Shown here piece after piece: positions 7,716 through 12,297 of a stretch of DNA of 12,297 nt. The stretch lies in assembly GCA_024693165.1 (NCBI GenBank), contig JAILLM010000164.1:1-12297 (forward strand), given 5' to 3'. Below the pieces are notes generated by a model. That model made no database searches and had not been told where the DNA came from. It saw only the letters and a program-made list of their open reading frames with translations. Both the position numbers and the translations under genes were made by a program. The stretch is from Bacilli bacterium. GTDB lineage: Bacteria; Bacillota_I; Bacilli_A; RF39; UBA660. Positions within the stretch are counted from its first letter, which is position 1, and every line of letters begins with the position of its first letter.

Positions 7716-7740
7716 CTTCAACTTTTTACATATATTCGTA

Positions 7741-7749
7741 TGTTTATAA
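7741..7749 (-). other. DnaA-box-like site TTATAAACA
   Basis: The minus strand reads TTATAAACA, with two mismatches to TTATCCACA. The same 9-mer occurs twice more in the upstream origin segment (9382-9390 and, inverted, 9404-9412), which raises the chance that it is a real lineage-specific box. Confidence 0.4.
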
Positions 7750-7797
7750 GTAAAGTTTTTAGTTTTTTTTGTTAATTATTTTTTAGTTTTTAACACA

Positions 7798-9168
7798 TTA
7801 TATTTTTTCTAAGATTGCTTGAATGTCTTTTTTTAGTTGTGGGTTAGTTTTTAACTCATTTTCAACTTTATTACATCCGTGAATTACTGTTGCATGGTCT
7901 CTATTAAATTCAAGACCTATTTTTTCAAGACATTCTTCAGTTTTTAACTTACATAAGTACATTGCAACCTGTCTAGGATTGGTAATTTCAGCTTTTCTTT
8001 TCTTAGATTTAAGCGTTTCTACTGTTAATTCATAGTAATCTGCAACTGCTTTTTGAATTTTTCCTATTGAATTGTACGTATATATGTCATTTCCTAAGAA
8101 ATCTTTTAATGATTCTTTAGCAAAATCTAGATCTATTTTTACAGGACTAAACATTGCAATACATGAATATAGTCTATTTATTGCACCTTCTAGATGTCTT
8201 ACATCGTTTGGTGAGTTATTAGCTATATAATCTAGTACATTATCAGGTATTTGTTTACCTACTTCATGTCCTGCCATCTTATTTTTAAGAATTTTCTTCT
8301 TTAATTCTAGATCTGGTGGATTAATTGTTACTGTTAATCCCCATACAAAACGTGTCTTTAATCTATCCTCAAATTCTTTTAAGTCGTTTGGACTTGTATC
8401 AGATGCAATAATAATTTGTTTTGAAGTTGTATATAAACTTTCAAAAGTATTAAAGAATTCATCTTGAGTAGCTGTTTTCTTAGCTAATCTTTGAATATCA
8501 TCTATTATTAATACATCAACATTGCGGTATTTATCTTTAAATTTGTTATAAATTTCATTAGATTCATTACCAGTTGTTCTACATATTTGTAGGAAATCAT
8601 CGGTAAATTCTTCACATGATATATATAATACTTTTTTATTTGAATTTTCTACGATAAAATTTCCTATCGCATGCATTAAATGTGTTTTTCCTAATCCACT
8701 CTTTCCGTAAATAAATAATGGATTATATAAAGTACCAGGATTTTCTGCTACTTGAAGACCATTTAATTGAGCTTCTAAGTTAGTTTTACCTACTACATAG
8801 TTATCAAATGTTAAGTTAGGATTTAAATTTGTTCCTACTCTATTTAAATCTTTGTTAATTTCTTCTTTTTCAACACTTGTATTGTTTTTAGTTTTGTTTT
8901 TTATTTTTTCTATTTCTTGAATATCTTCATCAGATATAATCTCTACATTATATGGAAATTCAAATGATTTAACCACATTTTCGTTTATTTGATCTATATA
9001 ATGTTGTTTAATATAATTTTTTCTATAAGAGTCTGTTTTAAAATATAACGTATCTTCAGTGATATCATATAATTCAAAGTTGGAAAACCAAACATTATAT
9101 GAAATATTTGCTATTTCAGATTTTAAAAAATCTAATAATTTTTGGAAGGAAACTTCCCTATTTTCCAT
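7798..9168 (-). CDS. dnaA: Chromosomal replication initiator DnaA
   Basis: AAA+ initiator that binds DnaA boxes, melts oriC and loads the helicase. With the chosen start it is 456 aa: domain I (about 1-80), a short lysine/asparagine-rich linker (about 85-115), AAA+ domain III, and DNA-binding domain IV (about 365-456). Walker A is GKSGLGKT (155-162), Walker B VLIIDD (219-224), sensor 1 is in IIASDTSPND, and the arginine-finger region is DRLKTRF (269-274). Domain IV carries the signature NRDHATVIHG (422-431). Here the usual RDHTT is RDHAT, and the preceding loop is one residue shorter than the common FGGRDH. The start at 9168 is preferred over 9195 because GAGGTGA lies 7 nt upstream, whereas 9195 has no good ribosome site and would add nine unconserved residues. 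It is flanked on both sides by DnaA-box clusters, which implies autoregulation. Confidence 0.97.
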   Translation of the reverse strand: MENREVSFQKLLDFLKSEIANISYNVWFSNFELYDITEDTLYFKTDSYRKNYIKQHYIDQINENVVKSFEFPYNVEIISDEDIQEIEKIKNKTKNNTSVEKEEINKDLNRVGTNLNPNLTFDNYVVGKTNLEAQLNGLQVAENPGTLYNPLFIYGKSGLGKTHLMHAIGNFIVENSNKKVLYISCEEFTDDFLQICRTTGNESNEIYNKFKDKYRNVDVLIIDDIQRLAKKTATQDEFFNTFESLYTTSKQIIIASDTSPNDLKEFEDRLKTRFVWGLTVTINPPDLELKKKILKNKMAGHEVGKQIPDNVLDYIANNSPNDVRHLEGAINRLYSCIAMFSPVKIDLDFAKESLKDFLGNDIYTYNSIGKIQKAVADYYELTVETLKSKKRKAEITNPRQVAMYLCKLKTEECLEKIGLEFNRDHATVIHGCNKVENELKTNPQLKKDIQAILEKI

Positions 9169-9254
9169 TATTTTATCACCTCGCCCCGTTATCATTGTTT
9201 CACTAAAATAATTTTAAACCAAAAGTAAATAAAATGAAATAAATACTTTTTCAA

Positions 9255-9263
9255 TGTGGATAA
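9255..9263 (-). other. Perfect DnaA box
   Basis: TGTGGATAA on the plus strand, which is TTATCCACA on the minus strand: the exact consensus. It is the only perfect copy seen in the two origin gaps and is probably the highest-affinity site. It falls within the predicted dnaA 5' leader. Confidence 0.9.
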
Positions 9264-9269
9264 AAACGT

Positions 9270-9280
9270 ACTTTTCAACA
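9270..9280 (+). repeat. 11-bp direct repeat copy 1 with DnaA-box-like 9-mer
   Basis: ACTTTTCAACA is repeated exactly at 9325-9335, 55 bp away, and 10 of 11 bases recur inverted at 7705-7715. The inner 9-mer TTTTCAACA differs from TTATCCACA at two places. Recurrence only in the origin gaps supports a DnaA-related role. Confidence 0.55.
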
Positions 9281-9283
9281 TAG

Positions 9284-9292
9284 TTATCCACC
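9284..9292 (+). other. DnaA box, 8 of 9 match
   Basis: TTATCCACC on the plus strand has only the last base off consensus. It lies 20 bp from the perfect box and in the opposite orientation, close to the predicted dnaA transcription start (about 9298), so binding could repress dnaA. Confidence 0.8.
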
Positions 9293-9304
9293 ATTTAATT
9301 GCCT

Positions 9305-9333
9305 ATTATAAAGGACTTTAGACCACTTTTCAA
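9305..9333 (-). promoter_or_regulatory. dnaA promoter
   Basis: On the minus strand, -35 TTGAAA (9328-9333), a 17-bp spacer and -10 TATAAT (9305-9310) fit a SigA-type promoter with one mismatch. The predicted start near 9298 leaves a leader of about 130 nt. The -35 lies inside the box-like TTTTCAACA at 9327-9335, which suggests DnaA autoregulation. Confidence 0.75.
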
Positions 9334-9344
9334 CAGTTTCAACA
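9325..9344 (+). other. Tandem DnaA-box-like pair over the dnaA promoter
   Basis: The second copy of the 11-bp repeat ACTTTTCAACA (9325-9335) is directly followed by GTTTCAACA (9336-9344). This gives two abutting 9-mers with the same register as the tandem pair at 7698-7715. The pair covers the -35 of the dnaA promoter. Confidence 0.5.
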
Positions 9345-9381
9345 AATTATTTGTTAATAATAACTTTTTTAGTTCAAAAAG

Positions 9382-9412
9382 TTATAAACATTGTTGTTAA
9401 TTGTGTTTATAA
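9382..9412. repeat. Inverted TTATAAACA pair in oriC
   Basis: TTATAAACA (9382-9390) and its complement TGTTTATAA (9404-9412) are separated by 13 bp. The 9-mer occurs again in the dnaA-dnaN gap. It could be a pair of weak DnaA boxes or a site for another origin-binding protein. Confidence 0.4.
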
Positions 9413-9444
9413 TTAGTAAATGATACATTTTTTCGTAATTTTTG

Positions 9445-9474
9445 TTGACTTTCAAATTGTTGATATATTATAAT
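9445..9474 (+). promoter_or_regulatory. rpmH promoter
   Basis: TTGACT (9445-9450), an 18-bp spacer and TATAAT (9469-9474) form the strongest-looking plus-strand promoter in the window. The predicted start near 9481 gives a leader of about 25 nt holding the ribosome site AAGGAGAGGAG. It points away from dnaA and should serve rpmH and, by read-through, rnpA-yidC-khpB. Confidence 0.85.
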
Positions 9475-9505
9475 ACAAGTGCTTTCAGAAGGAGAGGAGT
9501 GTACT

Positions 9506-9628
9506 ATGAAAAGAACTTTTCAACCAAATAATCGTAAAAAAGCTAAGAAACATGGTTTCTTCGCAAGAAAAAATTCTAAAATCTTAAAAACTAGAAGAGC
9601 AAAAGGACGTAAGGTACTTTGTAAATAA
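9506..9628 (+). CDS. rpmH: 50S ribosomal protein L34
   Basis: A small basic protein of the large ribosomal subunit. The 40-aa product begins MKRTFQPNNRKKAKKHGF and ends RRAKGRKVL, the two conserved ends of L34. It is about four residues shorter than the usual 44, because the middle SSKNGR-type loop is reduced to ARKNSKILK. AAGGAGAGGAG upstream fixes the start. It is the first gene of the rightward operon, opposite dnaA across the origin, as in most bacteria. Confidence 0.96.
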   Translation: MKRTFQPNNRKKAKKHGFFARKNSKILKTRRAKGRKVLCK

Positions 9629-9630
9629 TT

Positions 9631-9656
9631 AAAGCCACTTAACGTGACTTTTTTTT
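9631..9656 (+). terminator. Imperfect terminator or attenuator between rpmH and rnpA
   Basis: AAAGCCAC / GTGACTTT with a 5-nt loop, then eight Ts. The plus-strand stem has an internal C-A mismatch, so termination may be partial, allowing abundant L34 mRNA and lower rnpA expression. On the minus-strand RNA the mismatch would be a G-U pair, but no U-run follows there. Confidence 0.6.
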
Positions 9657-9676
9657 ATATTTTAGTGGAGGTTATT

Positions 9677-9994
9677 ATGAGAAGATTTGAAATGGTAAAA
9701 AAACATTCTGATTTTGATGATATTATTCAAAATGGTAAATATAAAAAAAATAGAGCTTATATTATATATAATAAGGTTAATGAAAAAGACTTTACTAGAT
9801 GGGGTATTGCTGTTGGTAAAAAAATAGGGGATGCTCATGTTAGAAATAAAGTTAAAAGACAAGTAAGAGAGATTGTTACTGCTAATAAAAAAATATTTCA
9901 AAATAATAGAGATTATATTATAATAGTTAAGAAATCTATTTTAGAGATGGATTTTGAAGAAATGACTAAATTATTAGTTGAATTACTAAAATAA
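9677..9994 (+). CDS. rnpA: Ribonuclease P protein component
   Basis: Protein subunit that helps the RNase P RNA bind pre-tRNA and cut off the 5' leader. The 105-aa product has the family features: FEMVKKHSDFDDIIQNG near the N-terminus, WGIAVGKKIGDA, and the RNR-type basic helix VRNKVKRQVREI (55-66), then YIIIVK. The ATG at 9677 follows GTGGAGGT about 5 nt upstream. An in-frame ATG at 9644 lies within the rpmH terminator and has no ribosome site, so I rejected it. yidC starts 17 bp after the stop, leaving no room for the yidD often found here. Confidence 0.96.
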   Translation: MRRFEMVKKHSDFDDIIQNGKYKKNRAYIIYNKVNEKDFTRWGIAVGKKIGDAHVRNKVKRQVREIVTANKKIFQNNRDYIIIVKKSILEMDFEEMTKLLVELLK

Positions 9995-10011
9995 GTAGAG
10001 ATAGGTGAATT

Positions 10012-10965
10012 ATGAATAATAAAATTAAGAAATCACTTATAATTGCTTTAGTAGGATCTTTATTATTAACTGGATGTACTAAAACTATGGTTGATGATAA
10101 CAAAAAGGCAATTGTAAATGATCAAACAGGACAAAATTTAACTTCAAATATAATTTGTTTACCTGAAGAAGAATCATTATTAGAAATTTATAAGAATAAT
10201 GAATCACATATGACTGTAGATTTAAATAATTTAAAATCTTGTAGTGATATGAAGATTTATGAAAAGAAGAGTTATGATGGTTTATGGGTACAATTATTTG
10301 TTAGACCATTAGCTTGGTTAATAATTAAAGTAGGTAAGTTAGTTAAAAACTATGGTTTATCAGTAATGATAATTGGTTTATTAATTAGATTAATTCTTTT
10401 ACCATTTAGTGCTAAGACTGCACAACAAAGTCAAAAGATGAAAGAAATACAACCTAAATTACAAAGAATTGAAAAAAAATATGCTGGTAAAGATGATCAA
10501 GAATCTTTAATGAAGAAGAGTCAAGAAACAATGATGCTTTATAAAGAAGCTAATATTAATCCAATGTCTTCTTGCTTAGTATCATTTATTCAATTACCTT
10601 TATTCTTAGCTTTCTTAGAAGCTATTAATAGAGTACCTGCAATTTTTGAAAATGATTTATGGGTATTCCAATTAGGAACAACTCCTATGTTTGGAATTAA
10701 GAATGGTAATTATTGGTATTTATTATTAATTGCCTTAATAGTATTATTTACAGCTTTAACATTTATGTTAAGTATGGGTTCAATGAATTCTGGAAATCCT
10801 GAGCAAGAAAAGCAATCTAAATATATGATGTTATTTATGATTGTATTTATTGGAATTGCTTCTGTTCAATTACCAGCTGCAATTGGATTATATTGGATTG
10901 TCACTAATGCTTTTGGAGTAATTCAAACAGCTATTATAAAAAATAGAAGTGGAGAAGGTAAGTAA
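10012..10965 (+). CDS. yidC: Membrane protein insertase YidC/Oxa1 family, lipoprotein form
   Basis: Inserts and folds membrane proteins, alone or with SecYEG. The 317-aa product starts with a lipoprotein signal, with lipobox LLTGC and C22 as the lipidated residue. Five membrane segments lie around 92-111, 114-132, 187-205, 235-254 and 272-309 (the last probably two, including the PAAIGLYWIVTNAF motif). The groove arginine is R126 (LIRLILLPF). A basic, coiled cytoplasmic loop spans about 138-178, followed by NINPMSSCLVSFIQLPLF. Unusual: about 65 outside residues sit between C22 and the first membrane helix, longer than typical Bacillus homologues as I recall them, and include two cysteines, C49 and C77. 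The ribosome site AGGTGA is 3 nt from ATG. It lies in the rpmH-rnpA-yidC-khpB operon. Confidence 0.95.
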   Translation: MNNKIKKSLIIALVGSLLLTGCTKTMVDDNKKAIVNDQTGQNLTSNIICLPEEESLLEIYKNNESHMTVDLNNLKSCSDMKIYEKKSYDGLWVQLFVRPLAWLIIKVGKLVKNYGLSVMIIGLLIRLILLPFSAKTAQQSQKMKEIQPKLQRIEKKYAGKDDQESLMKKSQETMMLYKEANINPMSSCLVSFIQLPLFLAFLEAINRVPAIFENDLWVFQLGTTPMFGIKNGNYWYLLLIALIVLFTALTFMLSMGSMNSGNPEQEKQSKYMMLFMIVFIGIASVQLPAAIGLYWIVTNAFGVIQTAIIKNRSGEGK

Positions 10966-10966
10966 T

Positions 10967-11578
10967 ATGAAAGAAACAGTGTTTAGTGGAAAAACTTTGG
11001 AAGATGTAAAAGATGAAGCTTTAAAAAGCTTAGGGGTTGAAGAAAGTGAAGTTTATTTCTATGTAACTAAAACAAAGGGTGGTCTTCTTAAAAAAGAAGT
11101 TGTTACACTTCATGTTATTACTAGAGATGATTTAGTAGACTATGTTAAAGAATTCTTAAAAGGAATTACTAAAGACATGGGATTAGATGTTAGTTTTGAA
11201 TCTAAAGTAAGAGATGAACAAATTACTATTAAGATGTATTCAGATAACAATAATATCTTAATTGGTAAAGAAGGAAAAACTCTTCAAGCTTTAACTACAT
11301 TAATTAAACAAGTTATTTATAATAAAATTGGAGAATATCCTTATATCTTATTAGATGTTGAAAACTATAAAGAAAAGAACGAAGAAAGATTAATTAGATC
11401 AGCTAAGAAAATTGCTAAAGAAGTTGCTAAAACTAAAGTTGAAGCAGAACTTGATAATATGAATAGTTATCAAAGAAGACTTATTCATAATGCATTAACA
11501 GATTTTAAAGGTGTATATACTGAGAGTGTAGGGGAAGAACCTAATAGACACATCGTTATTAAACCAAAAGAAGCTTAA
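10967..11578 (+). CDS. khpB: RNA-binding protein KhpB (Jag/EloR), Jag_N-KH-R3H
   Basis: KH/R3H RNA-binding protein that in Gram-positive bacteria pairs with KhpA and affects cell elongation and small-RNA metabolism. The 203-aa product has a Jag_N domain (about 3-52, FSGKTLEDVKDEALKSLG and GGLLKKE). A KH domain follows (about 75-133, GxxG loop IGKEGKTL with G100 and G103). An R3H domain covers about 140-200 (R170-x3-H174 in QRRLIH, then GEEPNRHIVI). ATG is 1 bp after the yidC stop. The ribosome site GAAGG lies inside the end of yidC, so translation is coupled. A terminator follows within 3 bp of the stop, ending the operon; mnmE does not follow, unlike B. subtilis. Confidence 0.95.
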   Translation: MKETVFSGKTLEDVKDEALKSLGVEESEVYFYVTKTKGGLLKKEVVTLHVITRDDLVDYVKEFLKGITKDMGLDVSFESKVRDEQITIKMYSDNNNILIGKEGKTLQALTTLIKQVIYNKIGEYPYILLDVENYKEKNEERLIRSAKKIAKEVAKTKVEAELDNMNSYQRRLIHNALTDFKGVYTESVGEEPNRHIVIKPKEA

Positions 11579-11580
11579 AA

Positions 11581-11610
11581 AGATGGATTTTTCCATCTCT
11601 TTTATTTTTT
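11581..11610 (+). terminator. Intrinsic terminator after khpB
   Basis: A 7-bp stem AGATGGA / TCCATCT with a TTTT loop begins 2 nt after the khpB stop and is followed by CTTTTATTTTTT. It closes the rpmH-khpB operon. Confidence 0.88.
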
Positions 11611-11630
11611 ATAAAAAATTTTAAGTAATT

Positions 11631-11658
11631 TTGATATCTACCGGTAAAAATATATAGT
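11631..11658 (+). promoter_or_regulatory. Candidate promoter of the ABC exporter, with palindrome in the spacer
   Basis: TTGATA (11631-11636), a 16-bp spacer and TATAGT (11653-11658) each match consensus at 5 of 6. The 8-bp palindrome TACCGGTA (11639-11646) lies in the spacer, and a second dyad GTTAA-A-TTAAC (11665-11675) lies at the predicted start. Either could be an operator; no regulator gene is seen here. Confidence 0.5.
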
Positions 11659-11671
11659 AGTGGCGTTAAAT

Positions 11672-11697
11672 TAACACTAACTTAAGGGAGTTGGTTA
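11672..11697 (+). promoter_or_regulatory. Possible leader hairpin upstream of the ABC exporter
   Basis: ACTAACT (11676-11682) can pair with AGTTGGT (11689-11695), including one G-U pair, around a 6-nt loop. The alternative TAAC (11672-11675) with GTTA (11694-11697) is mutually exclusive at the base. The predicted leader is about 100 nt. I see no match to a riboswitch or T-box I know, and there is no U-run directly after. Confidence 0.3.
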
Positions 11698-11763
11698 TCA
11701 AATAGTACTTTAATATTTTAGACAATTTTATTTTTTGAAAAAAATAATTAAAGGAGATTATAT

Positions 11764-12297
11764 TTGAAGAAAAGTTTTAAAAACGTTAAAAAGTTATGGG
11801 TTTTCTTAAAAAAAGAAAAATCTAGACTAATTTTATTTTTAATAGTTAATGTATTATTAGCTATTATTTATATTATTTTTCCATTTTTTGGTTCTAAAAG
11901 ATTATCCTATATTTCTACTGGTTTATTAGATAAGCTATTATATGTATCATTATTTTTGTTTTGTTTAAACATAGTTGAAGTTATTGCTGCTTTTATTAAA
12001 ATGAAATTATCTATAGTTATTCAAAGAAATGTTTTTAAAGATTTACAAAATACTTTAGGTAAAGAAATATTGAAATTAACTAACAGTACATTTGATAGGG
12101 AAGGTTCTTCAGTGTTTGTTCAAAGAATGACATCTGATTTGAATAAGATTACTGCAGTATATTCTAATCTAATTGACACTTTAACTAATATGATTAAGAT
12201 TTCAGGTGTATTTGTCTTTTTATACTTTGTTAATATTTATATAGGTATTTATTGTACATTATTTAGTATTATTATTTTTAGATATACTAATAAAACT
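11764..12297 (+). CDS. ABC transporter, transmembrane domain (5' part, truncated by window end)
   Basis: The first 178 codons of a protein resembling the membrane half of type I ABC exporters (ABC_membrane domain). Visible are a basic N-terminus, membrane helices at about 22-43, 58-78 and 144-172 (two helices), and the long cytoplasmic extension with FVQRMTSDLNKI (118-129), similar to the LTNDV segment of this family. A C-terminal ATPase domain is expected beyond 12297 but is not seen. The start is TTG at 11764, 7 nt after AAGGAG; no in-frame ATG occurs before codon 80, which would remove two helices. Substrate unknown. It forms its own unit, with a partner exporter half-transporter perhaps following. 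It occupies the place where mnmE/mnmG often lie. Confidence 0.8.
   Translation, partial: MKKSFKNVKKLWVFLKKEKSRLILFLIVNVLLAIIYIIFPFFGSKRLSYISTGLLDKLLYVSLFLFCLNIVEVIAAFIKMKLSIVIQRNVFKDLQNTLGKEILKLTNSTFDREGSSVFVQRMTSDLNKITAVYSNLIDTLTNMIKISGVFVFLYFVNIYIGIYCTLFSIIIFRYTNKT

Larger units (their letters stand above)
7639..7797. other. oriC, downstream part (dnaA-dnaN gap)
   Basis: This 159-bp gap is almost pure A+T with long T and A runs. It corresponds to the B. subtilis dnaA-dnaN origin segment that contains the unwinding site. It holds three DnaA-box-like 9-mers and a trinucleotide run described separately. No gene and no terminator are seen. Confidence 0.75.
9169..9505. other. oriC, upstream part (dnaA-rpmH gap)
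   Basis: The 337-bp gap lies at the strand switch between the leftward and rightward gene sets. It contains one perfect DnaA box, one 8/9 box, three TTTTCAACA/GTTTCAACA-type boxes and an inverted TTATAAACA pair. It also holds a dnaA promoter, the rpmH promoter and short AT-rich inverted repeats such as AACAAA / TTTGTT (9341-9355). Together with the dnaA-dnaN gap this gives a bipartite origin of the B. subtilis type. No gene is seen in it. Confidence 0.9.

Noticed and set aside
6457..7740. Cin-box-like 8-mers on the minus strand: TTCGAATA (6457-6464, before the ComK-like gene) and TACGAATA (7733-7740)
   Set aside because: They resemble the streptococcal competence box TACGAATA, but at this base composition about one exact copy is expected by chance in the window. 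No matching sigma factor is known here.
9169..9195. Upstream ATG of dnaA adding nine residues
   Set aside because: It has no good ribosome site, and the ATG at 9168 has a strong one in place and matches the family start.
9355..9363. TAATAATAA run in the dnaA-rpmH gap as a second DnaA-trio element
   Set aside because: The nearest box-like site is 18 bp away and no tight box-spacer-trio order is seen, unlike at 7682-7715.
1..12297. Mobile elements, CRISPR arrays, tRNA or rRNA genes, defence systems
   Set aside because: No transposase, regularly spaced repeats, cloverleaf or phage-like genes are visible; the window is a core origin region.

Overview
The window is a chromosomal replication-origin region from a very AT-rich member of the Bacillota. 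Gene order and several signals point to the Bacilli/Mollicutes side. Evidence: dnaA-dnaN-recF-gyrB-gyrA run leftward on the minus strand and rpmH-rnpA-yidC-khpB run rightward on the plus strand; two perfect Bacillus-type parS sites are present; there is a ComK-family gene, a family known from Bacilli; and intrinsic terminators and strong AGGAGG ribosome binding sites are common. The code looks standard: recF ends at TGA, tryptophans are TGG, and all frames stay open without reading TGA as an amino acid, which argues against a Mycoplasma-type code. An uncultured gut Bacilli lineage would fit, but the species cannot be named from sequence alone.

Layout, left to right. Positions 1-243 hold two identical parS sites in AT-rich DNA and the gyrA terminator. 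Then, on the minus strand: gyrA, gyrB and recF (one operon, recF promoter near 5942); a ComK-like regulator (5986-6426) in its own unit; the dnaN terminator; dnaN; a 159-bp gap carrying a probable DNA-unwinding element; and dnaA. The 337-bp gap between dnaA and rpmH (9169-9505) holds the upstream DnaA-box cluster, a dnaA promoter overlapping one box, and the rpmH promoter. Then, on the plus strand: rpmH, a weak terminator, rnpA, yidC, khpB, a terminator, a regulated-looking leader, and the first 178 codons of an ABC exporter cut by the window end.

The genes form the classical origin toolkit. DnaA opens oriC, DnaN is the sliding clamp, RecF works at stalled forks, and GyrA/GyrB relax supercoils. 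ParB is expected to load at parS to organise the origins. L34, RNase P protein, YidC and KhpB serve translation, tRNA maturation, membrane insertion and RNA binding. Compared with B. subtilis as I recall it, yaaA and yaaB (remB) are absent from the left arm and mnmE/mnmG do not follow khpB.

The most notable points are: (1) a short ComK-family protein in the slot usually held by yaaA, with no C-terminal tail; (2) a bipartite oriC in which most DnaA boxes drift from TTATCCACA to TTWTNAACA, alongside a T-to-A change in the DnaA domain IV signature; (3) a compact candidate basal unwinding unit (two tandem boxes, 4-nt spacer, four DnaA-trios) between dnaA and dnaN; and (4) gyrase residues at drug-associated positions.
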